A stretch of 64,000 nucleotides of DNA, taken from Paenibacillus sp. MSJ-34 (GTDB taxonomy: Bacteria; Bacillota; Bacilli; Paenibacillales; Paenibacillaceae). A program made the translations under genes and the position numbers. The notes under the pieces are model-generated. The model saw only the letters and a program-made list of their open reading frames with translations, was not told the origin of the DNA and searched no databases. This document shows positions 16,110 to 27,016 of the stretch, one piece after another; the stretch's first letter is position 1; every line of letters begins with the position of its first letter. The DNA lies in the NCBI RefSeq assembly GCF_018918005.1, contig NZ_JAHLPR010000001.1, positions 1 through 64,000 on the forward strand. The letters run 5' to 3'.

Positions 16110-16271
16110 ATGATTGATATATTTTGAAATAAAAATTCGGAACCGATGCATATTTTCTTTATTTATTCAACGTTCTCTATCTTGTCATTTGCGAAAAATA
16201 CGCTTAATATAAAATAGAATTTCAGTTCGGTACGGAAGCGGGGAAATATTCTATGCAAATAGGAGGAAGCT

Positions 16272-17135
16272 ATGGCGATACACGATAATATTTTGATCAA
16301 AATTCGGGACATGAAGGATAGCTTGACGCCGGTAGAGAGAATGGTGGCCGAGTATATATTGGCCAATTTGGAGGAAATTCCGCATCTGTCGATTAAAAGC
16401 TTGGCGCAATTGAGCAAGACGAGCGACGCGTCCGTCCTTCGTTTCTGCAAAACGATGGGTTACAGTGGTTACCGCAGTTTTATCGTCAGCATTTCCGCTT
16501 CTTTAGGTTCGATGGACGAGGAACATAAGAACCAGTACACGGACATCCAGCCGGGAGACGATCTGTCCACGATCATCGCCAATATTTCTCTTAACAATAT
16601 CAAGTCTATCGAAGATACGCTTAGCGTTATGAATCGCAATGAAGTGGCTCGCGCGGTGAAGATACTGCGAACTTGCAACCGCATCGTCTTTTTCGGCGTC
16701 GGCGCTTCCGGGCTCGTATGCAAAGATGCGGAACAGAAATTTTCAAGAATCAATAAAATATGCCATTCGTATACCGACGGACACGGCCAGTTGACTGCCG
16801 CTACTTTGATGGGCAAAGGCGACGTGGCGATCTTTATCTCCAATTCCGGCGACACGGTGGAAATTCTCGACTCGCTCGAAATCGCCAAGAAGAACGGCGC
16901 AAGCACGATTGCCATTACGAAATACAACAAAAGCGAGTTGGCGGATAAATCGGATATTTTGCTCAGCATCTCTACGCCGGAGATTTCAATCCGCAGCGGC
17001 GCAATGGGATCGCGAATCGCGATGCTGACGGTTGTCGACATTTTATTCGCCGGGGTGGCGAGCGCGGAATATCAGAACGTGAAAAAATATTTGACCAAAA
17101 CCCACAATATATTAGCGAGCAAGCATCGAAAATGA
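16272..17135 (+). CDS. RpiR/MurR-family transcriptional regulator
   Basis: A 287-residue regulator with an N-terminal winged helix (LSIKSLAQLSKTSDASVLRF, about 38-57) and a C-terminal SIS sugar-phosphate-binding domain (IVFFGVGASGLVCKDAEQKF; AIFISNSGDTVEILDSLEIA). RpiR proteins sense phosphosugars; MurR, which controls murQ in E. coli, responds to MurNAc-6-phosphate, so that is the likely signal here. It is divergent from the GH4-kinase pair and upstream of murQ. Start ATG 16272 follows AGGAGG. It has its own terminator, so murQ and the transporter have a separate promoter. Confidence 0.9.
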   Translation: MAIHDNILIKIRDMKDSLTPVERMVAEYILANLEEIPHLSIKSLAQLSKTSDASVLRFCKTMGYSGYRSFIVSISASLGSMDEEHKNQYTDIQPGDDLSTIIANISLNNIKSIEDTLSVMNRNEVARAVKILRTCNRIVFFGVGASGLVCKDAEQKFSRINKICHSYTDGHGQLTAATLMGKGDVAIFISNSGDTVEILDSLEIAKKNGASTIAITKYNKSELADKSDILLSISTPEISIRSGAMGSRIAMLTVVDILFAGVASAEYQNVKKYLTKTHNILASKHRK

Positions 17136-17144
17136 ACAATGAAA

Positions 17145-17178
17145 GACATCGGCTATATCCAAAGACGGTGTCATTTTT
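17145..17178 (+). terminator. Intrinsic terminator after the RpiR gene
   Basis: Stem GACATCG (17145-17151) / CGGTGTC (17166-17172), with one G-T wobble, followed by ATTTTTTG. Moderate strength. Confidence 0.6.
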
Positions 17179-17218
17179 TGTCCTAAAAAAGAAATTTAAA
17201 ACCGATAATTATTTTTAT

Positions 17219-17272
17219 AATAAAATTTTATTTCAAATTGTATTGACGAAATGATAGTGCTTCCATTAATAT
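17219..17272 (+). promoter_or_regulatory. murQ operon promoter with RpiR operator, site 2
   Basis: The palindrome AATAAAATTTTATT (17219-17232), the same as at 16096, lies 10 bp upstream of TTGACG (17243-17248). An 18-bp spacer leads to TAATAT (17267-17272). The operator is upstream of the -35 box, which would suit an activator or a looping repressor better than simple blocking. Confidence 0.6.
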
Positions 17273-17336
17273 TAATTCAAACATCTTTATCGAGAGATTG
17301 ATCAACTCATGCAACATTGAGGGTAGGAGAATAGGT

Positions 17337-18251
17337 ATGAATGAATATTTCGCTGGACTGACAACGGAGAAGATTAACCAGAGTACTCAGATGATAGACG
17401 AGTGTACGACAGAGGAAATGCTCCGACTCCTCAACCAGGAAGATGCTAAGGTTCCAGCCGCAGTAGCTGCAGAAATTCCGCAAATTATGAAAGCGGTTGA
17501 TATTCTGCATCAAGTACTTAAAAACGGCGGCAGAATGTTCTACATAGGCGCTGGGACTTCAGGCAGAATAGGTGTGCTCGACGCATCCGAATGTCCGCCG
17601 ACGTTCGGCGTTGACCCTAGCATGGTGCAAGGGCATATAGCCGGAGGCGATGTGGCGCTGCGATTGGCTGTCGAGGGTTTCGAAGACAATAAAGAGGAGG
17701 GGATAGCGCTCATTGAACGCTGCGGCGTGACGAATCGGGACGCTGTGATCGGAATATCCGCCAGCGGAAGCGCGAATTTCGTCATTGCCGGTTTGCAGAA
17801 GGCCGCCGAGATCGGGGCCGAAACGATAGGTGTTACCAATAATAAAAATTCAAAATTGGAGGGTGTCTGCAAAATTTGCATTGCGCCCGTCGTCGGACCG
17901 GAGGTCATTGCGGGGTCTACGAGACTGAAGGCAGGCACGGCGCAAAAATTGGTGCTCAACATGCTTACGACCTGCACGATGGTGAAATTGGGAAAAACAT
18001 ATAATAACCTCATGGTAGATTTGAAAGCAAGCAATAACAAATTGTACGACCGCTCGATCCGCATCATCAAAGCTGCTACCGGAGCGGATTCGGAAACGGC
18101 GATTCATTTTCTTGAAAAGGCTTCCATGAACTGCAAGCTTGCCATTATGATGATGAAAACCGGGTTGGATGCGGAGAGTGCGGAACGAGCGCTGGGGCAG
18201 CATGACGGGAAATTGAAAGCGGCGATTCGTTCTTGCATGAAAGTGCTTTAG
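17337..18251 (+). CDS. murQ: N-acetylmuramic acid 6-phosphate etherase MurQ
   Basis: At 304 residues it has the length of the Bacillus MurQ. The enzyme splits the lactyl ether of MurNAc-6-phosphate to give GlcNAc-6-phosphate and D-lactate in the cytosol. The SIS-domain motif YIGAGTSGRIGVLDASECPP (69-88) contains the catalytic-type Glu85, and AVEGFEDN (111-118) holds the second conserved Glu. ATG 17337 follows GGTAGGAG by about 7 nt; the longer TTG frame from 17298 has no site. It is the first gene of the importer operon, and its identity is the main reason for reading this locus as cell-wall amino-sugar recovery. Confidence 0.95.
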   Translation: MNEYFAGLTTEKINQSTQMIDECTTEEMLRLLNQEDAKVPAAVAAEIPQIMKAVDILHQVLKNGGRMFYIGAGTSGRIGVLDASECPPTFGVDPSMVQGHIAGGDVALRLAVEGFEDNKEEGIALIERCGVTNRDAVIGISASGSANFVIAGLQKAAEIGAETIGVTNNKNSKLEGVCKICIAPVVGPEVIAGSTRLKAGTAQKLVLNMLTTCTMVKLGKTYNNLMVDLKASNNKLYDRSIRIIKAATGADSETAIHFLEKASMNCKLAIMMMKTGLDAESAERALGQHDGKLKAAIRSCMKVL

Positions 18252-18302
18252 GCAGTCATGATTTTTTATATAAATAGATATTTTGAAGAGAGGGTTATTT
18301 CG

Positions 18303-19790
18303 ATGAAAAGAAAAATACGTGTTTTCGCATTTATTATGGCTCTCATGATGCTGCTTGGGACGATGGCGGCATGTTCATCCGGCGGAGGCGGCGGCTCCAC
18401 CACGACGCAAGGCAATGAAAATCCGCCGGCCGCCGCGACGGAACCGGATAATTCGAATTCCGGCGAGACGCCGAAAACGGAAGAGAAAGATACGATTACC
18501 GCGCTGCTGCCGCCGGTAACACTTGAATTCCAGGACCGGTTCGAAGAAATTCAAAAGGAATTTACCAAACTATATCCGAACTTGACCTTGAAATTGGAGC
18601 CTGCCAGCTGGGACGATATGACGCAGAAGCTCGATACGCAAGTCAATGCGGGCAATCCGCCGGATCTTGCCTTTATTTCGTCCGCGGCGATTGCCAAATA
18701 CGTTCAGCAAGGCATGCTGATGGATATTTCCGATGCGGCGACGCCGGAAATGTTTGAAGATTTCGACAAAGCTCCGTTAGATTATATGAGAAACGGGGAC
18801 GGCATTTACGGCTTCCCGGCTTATATGGAAGTTCATGCGATCGGCGGAAACAAAAAGTTTATGGAAGATGCGGGAATCGACTACAAAACCGTGCAGAAAA
18901 ACGGCTGGACTTATGAAGAATTCCGCGAGGCGATCAAAAAAGGAGTCGTCAAGGACGGCAATAAAACGAGCCGTTACGGATTCGTATTTGCTACGGCCGG
19001 CGCCGCCACGGCGAAAGATTATTTGAGCATCTTAGCGAAAAACGCCGGAATGCCGGCCGCATTCGATGAAAACTTGAAATTCGCTTACACCAGCAAAAAC
19101 TATTTGGTATTATTGAAAGCGATCCGGGAAATGATCGACGACGGTTCGATGCCGAAAGAACTAAGCTCCATCGACGCCGGCAAACGCTGGAACATGTTCC
19201 TGACAGGCCAGACGATGATTACGGGCAAAGGACTCGCCACCTTCGAAAACTTGGCCAATAAAAACAACGAAAAGATTAAGGCCAACGACGGCAGCGCGGT
19301 GAAAGACAGTATCGAAGTAGAATATATTGTTCTGCCTGTTCCTACGTTCGCGGGACAGAAGCTGCAAGCAAGCACGGTCGTTGACGGATACGTCACTTTC
19401 CGCGGCAAGAAGGAACCGACGCCGGAACATAAGGCGAATGTTGTCAAAGCGGCTTATTTCCTGGCTAGCGGCAAAATTGCCGCCCTCACGAATAACGATA
19501 TCTTCGCGGCTCATATTACGAAGAGCGCCAAAGAAGCCGCCGCAAGCATGGAAACGAATAGAAACCCCGACAATGTCGCTGCAGTCGAATTTATGCTAGC
19601 CAATGCAACGCCGGCCCGTCCGGATATTCCGACCGATTTGGGCGCGAAGGCGATCAAAATCGAGGATGAAGTCATCGTTCCGAAATTCCAGGCGCTGCTC
19701 GCCAATGAAATTACGCCCGAACAGATGTATGATGCGGTGAAAGAAGCCGCCGTCAAAGCGTTCGGCGAAGACGGAATCGTCAAAGATTAA
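18303..19790 (+). CDS. ABC sugar-binding lipoprotein
   Basis: A 495-residue family 1 extracellular solute-binding protein. The signal peptide (MKRKIRVFAFIMALMMLLGT) ends in a lipobox at Cys24 (TMAAC), followed by a Gly/Ser/Thr/acidic linker to about residue 60. The mature domain has the usual LTLKLEPASWDDMTQKLDTQ and NPPDLAFISSAAIAKYVQQG segments. It should capture an oligosaccharide outside the membrane and hand it to the two permeases downstream. The link with murQ, kinase and GH4 suggests a muropeptide sugar or a chitobiose-like disaccharide. Start 18303 follows GAGAGGG. A strong hairpin just after the stop may stabilise this message relative to the permeases. Confidence 0.9.
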   Translation: MKRKIRVFAFIMALMMLLGTMAACSSGGGGGSTTTQGNENPPAAATEPDNSNSGETPKTEEKDTITALLPPVTLEFQDRFEEIQKEFTKLYPNLTLKLEPASWDDMTQKLDTQVNAGNPPDLAFISSAAIAKYVQQGMLMDISDAATPEMFEDFDKAPLDYMRNGDGIYGFPAYMEVHAIGGNKKFMEDAGIDYKTVQKNGWTYEEFREAIKKGVVKDGNKTSRYGFVFATAGAATAKDYLSILAKNAGMPAAFDENLKFAYTSKNYLVLLKAIREMIDDGSMPKELSSIDAGKRWNMFLTGQTMITGKGLATFENLANKNNEKIKANDGSAVKDSIEVEYIVLPVPTFAGQKLQASTVVDGYVTFRGKKEPTPEHKANVVKAAYFLASGKIAALTNNDIFAAHITKSAKEAAASMETNRNPDNVAAVEFMLANATPARPDIPTDLGAKAIKIEDEVIVPKFQALLANEITPEQMYDAVKEAAVKAFGEDGIVKD

Positions 19791-19797
19791 GATCCGA

Positions 19798-19832
19798 ATC
19801 GGATAGCCGCATATCGGATGCGGCTATCCGAT
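19798..19832 (+). other. Strong intergenic RNA hairpin after the binding-protein gene
   Basis: A 15-bp perfect stem ATCGGATAGCCGCAT (19798-19812) / ATGCGGCTATCCGAT (19818-19832) with a 5-nt loop and no T-run, so not a classic terminator. Such stems between binding-protein and permease genes usually protect the 5' message and give more binding protein than permease. Confidence 0.75.
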
Positions 19833-19872
19833 CCATGTTCATGAAAAGTGATAAAAAAAGGGGACCGGTGGT

Positions 19873-20775
19873 ATGATTCAACCAATGATATCGACGAGAA
19901 AACGGAAAAATAGAGGAGACGTGGCATGGGCCTGGGCGTTTATCGCTGTGGCGTTGGTTGTCTATGCGTTGTTTACGGCGTATCCGGTTGTCAGCGCTTT
20001 CATTATCAGTTTTCAGGAATATAATCCGTTAGGGTCCACCTTCACCGGTTTGGCGAATTATGCGAACACGTTTCAAGATTCTTTATTCTGGAAATCGATA
20101 GGCAATACGGTCGTTTACACCGCTTTAACCGTGCCGGTCAACCTGATCCTGTCCTTCGGCGTGGCGATTCTGGTTTTGCCTTTGAAGAAATGGGCGCAAA
20201 CGACGTTCAAGGCCATCTATTACTTGCCTATGGTCGCTTCCGGCGTTACCCTGGCCGTCGTATGGCTTTGGATTTACGACCCGCTGCCTGCCGGCATCCT
20301 GAACGAGTTCATCGGGGTATTCGGCGCGGAGAACAAAAACTGGCTCGGCACAAGCGCCTATGCGATGTTCTCGCTTGTTCTGATGTCATGGCTGTCCAGT
20401 CACGGCACAAGCATCATTATTTATTTGGCTGCATTGATGGGGATCGACAACAGTTATTATGAAGCCGCCGAACTGGACGGCGCCTCTTTCTTGCAAAAAC
20501 TATGGTATATCGTTATTCCTTTTCTAAAACCGACGACATTATTTTTGTTGGTAACCGGAGTCATCGGTTCGTTCCAAGTATTTCAGAACGCCTTCCTCAT
20601 GACGGGCGGCGGGCCCGATAATGCGACAACCATGGTAGGTTTGCTCATTTTCAACAACGCGTTTAAATATTTCGAATTCGGCAAGGCGGCTGCGCAATCG
20701 TTGCTGTTGGCGCTCATTATCGCCGGAATCTCATTGGTCCAATTCAAATTCCTCGGCAAAGATGTAGAATATTGA
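19873..20775 (+). CDS. ABC sugar transporter permease 1 (MalF/UgpA type)
   Basis: A 300-residue membrane protein with six predicted helices. The EAA loop that docks the ATPase is YYEAAELDGASFLQKLWYIV followed by IPFLKPT. A basic N-terminus (RKRKNRG) precedes helix 1 around residue 17. It would form the channel with permease 2. No ATPase gene lies in the operon, so a shared MsmX/UgpC-like ATPase elsewhere is expected, as for many Firmicute sugar importers. Confidence 0.92.
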   Translation: MIQPMISTRKRKNRGDVAWAWAFIAVALVVYALFTAYPVVSAFIISFQEYNPLGSTFTGLANYANTFQDSLFWKSIGNTVVYTALTVPVNLILSFGVAILVLPLKKWAQTTFKAIYYLPMVASGVTLAVVWLWIYDPLPAGILNEFIGVFGAENKNWLGTSAYAMFSLVLMSWLSSHGTSIIIYLAALMGIDNSYYEAAELDGASFLQKLWYIVIPFLKPTTLFLLVTGVIGSFQVFQNAFLMTGGGPDNATTMVGLLIFNNAFKYFEFGKAAAQSLLLALIIAGISLVQFKFLGKDVEY

Positions 20776-20800
20776 TCGGGAAGGAAGGGGAGAACGGCAT

Positions 20801-21661
20801 ATGGCCTTGTATCATAATCATGTAGGCAGACCTGCAGTTAAATATATTAGAAACACCGTTATTGTTATCATCCTTCTGCTCTTTGCGTTAGCGACTATTT
20901 TTCCTATTTACTTTATGGTGATCTCATCGTTCGGCGATCCCGTTGAAGCGGCAGCAATCAATTATGCAATCTTCCCTGAGAAAATTTCGCTTGCTTCCTA
21001 TAAATTTTTCTTCGATTACAGCGAACATTCGGTGAGATGGCTTGTTAACTCCCTCATCGTGGCGACCAGCGTTATGGTGACGAACGTCGTCTTCGTCAGT
21101 ATGGCAGGGTACGCTTTCTCGAAAATTCGCTTCAGGGGAAGCGGCTTGCTGTTTGCGATATTGCTATGCGCCATGATGATCCCGTATCAAGTGACGCAAG
21201 TGCCTTTGTACATTTTATTCGTCAATATTTTCGAGCTGCAAAATACGTATGGCGCGTTAATTTTTCCCGGCATTGTTACGGTGTACAATATTTTTCTGGC
21301 CAAGCAATTTATGAGCTCCATCCCTTCGGAAATATTGGAATGCGCCAAAGTGGAGGGCTGCAATCAATTTCAAATTTATTTGAAAATTATATTGCCGTTG
21401 TCCAAAACGGTCCTCGCCGTGATGGCCATCCTGACCTTTATGGATAGCTGGAACACCTTCTTCTGGCCGCTGCTTGTCACGAATACGATGGATATGCAGA
21501 CGATTCAGGTCGGGTTAAAAAATTTCCGCTTTGCCAACTCGACGTATTTCGCGCCGATGATGGCCGGGGCTACGATCGCCGCTCTGCCGATGTTCGTGCT
21601 CTTCTTCAGTCTGCAAAGATACTTCCTCGAAGGCGTTACGGTAGGGGCGGTCAAAGGATAA
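20801..21661 (+). CDS. ABC sugar transporter permease 2 (MalG/UgpE type)
   Basis: A 286-residue membrane protein with six predicted helices and the EAA loop ILECAKVEGCNQFQIYLKII followed by LPLSKT, in which the usual Ala pair of EAA is CA. It ends with the family-typical FFSLQRYFLEGVTVGAVKG. It is the last gene of the operon; I see no clear terminator between its stop and the hrcA promoter region, so some read-through into the heat-shock operon is possible. Confidence 0.92.
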   Translation: MALYHNHVGRPAVKYIRNTVIVIILLLFALATIFPIYFMVISSFGDPVEAAAINYAIFPEKISLASYKFFFDYSEHSVRWLVNSLIVATSVMVTNVVFVSMAGYAFSKIRFRGSGLLFAILLCAMMIPYQVTQVPLYILFVNIFELQNTYGALIFPGIVTVYNIFLAKQFMSSIPSEILECAKVEGCNQFQIYLKIILPLSKTVLAVMAILTFMDSWNTFFWPLLVTNTMDMQTIQVGLKNFRFANSTYFAPMMAGATIAALPMFVLFFSLQRYFLEGVTVGAVKG

Positions 21662-21746
21662 TCGCCTGATTTATGAAATAGCCGCTGTAAAGATACTGAA
21701 CCGACTTGACAATCGTCTTGTCAGTTTGGTATTTTTGTATTATCGG

Positions 21747-21773
21747 TTAGCACTCAGTGGGTAAGAGTGCTAA
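21747..21773 (+). promoter_or_regulatory. CIRCE operator (HrcA binding site)
   Basis: The consensus inverted repeat TTAGCACTC - 9 nt - GAGTGCTAA is perfect. Upstream there is TTGACA (21706), TTGTCA (21718) and TATTAT (21738), but no pair has ideal spacing, so the exact promoter is uncertain. The site puts hrcA, the chaperonin, grpE and dnaK under HrcA repression. Confidence 0.97.
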
Positions 21774-21808
21774 CGAATTGAACGAAACGGGCAGGGGAGG
21801 GGTTAGGC

Positions 21809-22834
21809 ATGCTAACGGAACGTCAAAGAATGATTTTAACCGCAATCGTGGACGACTACATTCGTTCTGCAGAGCCGGTAGGCTCCCGAAGCATTTCCAA
21901 GCGGGGGGAAGTCGGTTTCAGCCCTGCGACGATTCGCAATGAAATGTCCGACCTGGAAGAACTCGGTTTTCTGGAACAACCGCACACGTCTGCGGGCAGA
22001 ATTCCTTCTCATAGAGGATACCGCTATTATGTCGATCATTTGGTGAAATTCGGCGAGATCGATGAAGAAGATTTGAACCTGATGAAATCTTTTTTTGCGG
22101 AAAAGATAAGTGCGATGGAACAATTGATCCAGCACGCCGCGGCTATTTTGTCCAATATGACTAAATATACGTCGATCGTCCTGGGGCCCGAAGTGTTCGA
22201 CACTTCGTTGCGCCATTTTCAATTGCTGCCGTTGAGCGAGCATACGGCCGTAGCGATTATCGTGACGAATACGGGCCATGTGGAGAATAAGACGTTAACG
22301 TTGCCTGCGGGCGTCTCCGCATCGGAACTGGAGAAAATCGCCAACATATTAAATCATAGGCTGACGGGCGTCCCTTTATATAAATTGAAATCGAAATTAA
22401 TCAACGAAGTCGGGCGGGAAATGCGCAAATACGTGTCGCATTACGAGGAACTGATCGACGTCGTCGAGCAAGCCTTGGAAGGCGGCGGCGATCATCGCGT
22501 CTTCTTGAGCGGAGCGACCAATATGTTGAATCAGCCGGAATTCCGCGACGTCGACAAGGTGAAGACGATTCTCGATTTATTGGAAGAAACGCCGACGATT
22601 ACGAAAATTATTTCCTCGGTTCCCGACGGCATTCAAGTTCGAATCGGCACGGAAAACAACCACCAGGCATTTAATAACTGTAGTTTGATTACGGCTACGT
22701 ATACCGTCGAAGGCAAAACGATGGGGACGATCGGCATACTCGGTCCGACGCGAATGGAGTATGGCAAAGTGCTCGGCCTCCTCAATTATTTGTCGAAAGA
22801 TTTGACAATCGTTTTGGAACGCTGGTTTAAATAA
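21809..22834 (+). CDS. hrcA: Heat-inducible transcription repressor HrcA
   Basis: A 341-residue repressor of class I heat-shock genes. The N-terminal winged helix reads LTERQRMILTAIVDDYIRSA and EPVGSRSISKRGEVGFSPAT, then IRNEMSDLEELGFLEQPHTS. The rest is the GAF-like and insertion domain region. HrcA binds CIRCE and is kept active by the GroE chaperonin in Bacillus. It is first in the operon, 35 nt after the CIRCE element, and preceded by AGGGGAGGGG. The group III chaperonin gene follows directly, which raises the question whether it also helps fold HrcA. Confidence 0.97.
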   Translation: MLTERQRMILTAIVDDYIRSAEPVGSRSISKRGEVGFSPATIRNEMSDLEELGFLEQPHTSAGRIPSHRGYRYYVDHLVKFGEIDEEDLNLMKSFFAEKISAMEQLIQHAAAILSNMTKYTSIVLGPEVFDTSLRHFQLLPLSEHTAVAIIVTNTGHVENKTLTLPAGVSASELEKIANILNHRLTGVPLYKLKSKLINEVGREMRKYVSHYEELIDVVEQALEGGGDHRVFLSGATNMLNQPEFRDVDKVKTILDLLEETPTITKIISSVPDGIQVRIGTENNHQAFNNCSLITATYTVEGKTMGTIGILGPTRMEYGKVLGLLNYLSKDLTIVLERWFK

Positions 22835-22856
22835 GGTTGAGAGGGGAGCGGCGGGT

Positions 22857-24413
22857 ATGAGTCAAGGGAAACCAAACGCGCTCGATAGCGACGAGCGTTA
22901 TGCGGCGCTGATTAACAATGCGGGCGCGATCCGGGCCGTATGTTCCGCCGTTGAAGGCACGCTCGGCCCGAAGGGGCTGGATGCGATGCTCGTCGGTACG
23001 AACGGGGAGATTATCATTACGAATGACGGGGTCACGATATTGGATAAGATGGATGTGACTCACCCCGCTGCCAAACTGTTGATTCAGGTCGCCCGTTCCC
23101 AGCAGCGGGAAGTCGGGGACGGCACGACGACGGCGACCGTGCTCGCGGGCGCCATGGTGCAGGAAGGCGTCTCCCAGGTGACGCGCGGCGTCCCTCCTAC
23201 CAAAGTCGTGTCCGGTTTGCAGCGCGGCGTCGCTCTGGCGATCGAAGCGCTGCAGCGCCGGGCCCGTCCCGTTACCAGCTTGGACGATCCGCTGTTAAGG
23301 CAAACGGCTTACATCGCCGGGCGCGAACAAGCGGACATCGTCCATTTGGTGATGGAAGCGGCGCAGCGGCTCGGCAAGGACAAATTGCTGGACCCGCAAT
23401 TTCATTTGGCCGACGCCGTATCGGCGCATGAAAAGGCGGACAACGAAGTATGGCCGGGCATACTGCTTCGGTACAAGCCGGTTCACCGCCATGCCGTAAC
23501 GGCTAGAACGGACGCGCGCGTGTTAGTGCTGCGCGACGCGCTCGAGCCGGAGCAGCTCGGCGAAGAGTTGATGGCGACGGAAGCGGGCTTGGCGCGATAT
23601 ATGGAATTGCGCCAACATTTCGAGGCGCAGCTCGAACGGCTCCGGGCGCTCGATATCGGGCTGATCGTGCTTGAACGGGGCATTCATCCGGATGCCGAGC
23701 AGTTCTGCCACGATCATCGAATGATTGTCCTGCAAAGGGTGAACCGGGACGAAATCGCGCGCATATGCCGCCTGACCGGAGCCGTTCCGATGCGCCGTAC
23801 GGCCTTACATAAGTCGGAAGAAGAAATCGGACGCATGCTAGGCACTGTGGGCAGCGTACACTATGACGAACGGCTCGAACGCGTTCGGCTGGCGGCGAGC
23901 GAGCAGCGGATCGAGGGAGCGATAGACGGCCAGACGGTGACGATCATCGTCGGCGCCAGCACCGCCGAAGTGGTAGGCGAGCGCGCGCGGATCGCCGCCG
24001 ATGCGGCTTCCGCCGTTCAAGCCGCCGTGAAGCGGGGCATTCTGCCCGGCGGAGGCACGACGGAATTGGCCGTCGCCGCCGAGCTCGAGCGTCATCGGGA
24101 TACGGTCAAAGGAATGGAAACGTTCGGACTGATGGCGGTGGCGCAAGCGCTCAGCAAACCGATGGCGCAAATCGTCTTGAACGCCGGATTTAATCCGCTC
24201 GAGAAGGTGGAGGAGGCGCGGGCGGCGCAGCTCGAGCAAAATTGCGATTCGATCGGCGTCGATTGCGATACAGGCGGCTTGATCGATTACGCCGAACTGG
24301 GGATCGTCGATCCCGCATTGGTGAAAATACACGCGCTGCAGGCCGCGGGCGAAGTGGCAGCCGCCGTGCTGCGCATTCATAATGTCATCAAAATGCGTCA
24401 AGGAGGTGAATGA
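22857..24413 (+). CDS. Archaeal-like (group III) chaperonin, thermosome/TCP-1 family
   Basis: A 518-residue chaperonin of the TCP-1/thermosome side of the Hsp60 family, not GroEL. Diagnostic features: [14 protein letters not shown] (35-48), [20 protein letters not shown] (54-73), the ATPase motif [14 protein letters not shown] (85-98), and [17 protein letters not shown] near 393. The C-terminal ATP-site segment is [20 protein letters not shown]. Group III chaperonins located inside dnaK operons of some Firmicutes (Carboxydothermus type) are known; they work without a GroES lid. It follows hrcA by 22 nt and its 3' end contains the grpE ribosome site, so it is an integral part of the operon. 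Confidence 0.9.
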   Translation: MSQGKPNALDSDERYAALINNAGAIRAVCSAVEGTLGPKGLDAMLVGTNGEIIITNDGVTILDKMDVTHPAAKLLIQVARSQQREVGDGTTTATVLAGAMVQEGVSQVTRGVPPTKVVSGLQRGVALAIEALQRRARPVTSLDDPLLRQTAYIAGREQADIVHLVMEAAQRLGKDKLLDPQFHLADAVSAHEKADNEVWPGILLRYKPVHRHAVTARTDARVLVLRDALEPEQLGEELMATEAGLARYMELRQHFEAQLERLRALDIGLIVLERGIHPDAEQFCHDHRMIVLQRVNRDEIARICRLTGAVPMRRTALHKSEEEIGRMLGTVGSVHYDERLERVRLAASEQRIEGAIDGQTVTIIVGASTAEVVGERARIAADAASAVQAAVKRGILPGGGTTELAVAAELERHRDTVKGMETFGLMAVAQALSKPMAQIVLNAGFNPLEKVEEARAAQLEQNCDSIGVDCDTGGLIDYAELGIVDPALVKIHALQAAGEVAAAVLRIHNVIKMRQGGE

Positions 24414-24416
24414 ATC

Positions 24417-25019
24417 GTGAATCGGAAAGAGAATACGATGGATAAGAAGGTGGACGAGACAATGGAAGAGACGAATGATCAGCAACAAGAAGTTGCTTCT
24501 TCACATACAGAATCTCCGGCAGAGGAGCGGACGGAAACGGAAGCGAACGCAGAGCAGCCGACGGAGCAAACGAATGAATTGGAACAGTTGCGCGCATTGG
24601 CCGAAGAGAACAATCAACGGCTGCTGAGAGCGCAAGCCGATTTCGATAACTTCCGCAAACGTACGCTGAAGGAAAAAGAAGAATTGGCCAAATACGCTTC
24701 GATGAAACTGATCGACCAATTGCTGCCGGTTGTCGACAATTTCGAACGAGCCTTGCAGGCAGGCCAGGACAATCCCGAAATGTCCTCCTTTTCCAAAGGG
24801 GTGGACATGATTTTCCGCCAGTTCCTTCAAGTGTTGGAACAGGAAGGACTGCAAGCGATGAACGCGGTCGGCCAGCCTTTCAACCCCGAATTCCATCAGG
24901 CGATTATGCAAGTGGAATCGGACGATCATGAAGAAGGCATCGTGGTCGAAGAAGTCCAAAAAGGATATATGTTGAAGGATAAAGTATTGCGCCCGGCTAT
25001 GGTGAAAGTAAGCGGGTAA
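24417..25019 (+). CDS. grpE: Nucleotide exchange factor GrpE
   Basis: A 200-residue DnaK co-chaperone that releases ADP. The acidic, disordered N-terminus (to about residue 55, rich in E, Q, T) leads to a long coiled coil (ELEQLRALAEENNQRLLRAQ) with ADFDNFRKRT, and the C-terminal beta domain ends in VLRPAMVKVSG. A GTG start at 24417 is chosen because the perfect site AAGGAGGTGA lies 8 nt upstream in the end of the chaperonin gene; ATG 24438 is a fallback. Confidence 0.95.
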   Translation: MNRKENTMDKKVDETMEETNDQQQEVASSHTESPAEERTETEANAEQPTEQTNELEQLRALAEENNQRLLRAQADFDNFRKRTLKEKEELAKYASMKLIDQLLPVVDNFERALQAGQDNPEMSSFSKGVDMIFRQFLQVLEQEGLQAMNAVGQPFNPEFHQAIMQVESDDHEEGIVVEEVQKGYMLKDKVLRPAMVKVSG

Positions 25020-25036
25020 CCGAGATGTGGAAATAG

Positions 25037-26917
<1,881 letters not shown>

Positions 26918-26951
26918 GTTTCAGCAACGCAAACGTACGTTGAAACGGCAT

Positions 26952-26991
26952 AGTCAAAGCCAGGCGCAAACTTGGCTTTGACTTTCGTTTT
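26952..26991 (+). terminator. Stem-loop between dnaK and dnaJ (partial terminator)
   Basis: An 11-bp stem AGTCAAAGCCA (26952-26962) / TGGCTTTGACT (26973-26983) followed by TTCGTTTTG. The T-run is interrupted, so it is likely a leaky terminator or processing site lowering dnaJ relative to dnaK. Confidence 0.7.
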
Positions 26992-27016
26992 GTAATCATA
27001 AGATGGGGGTTGACTA

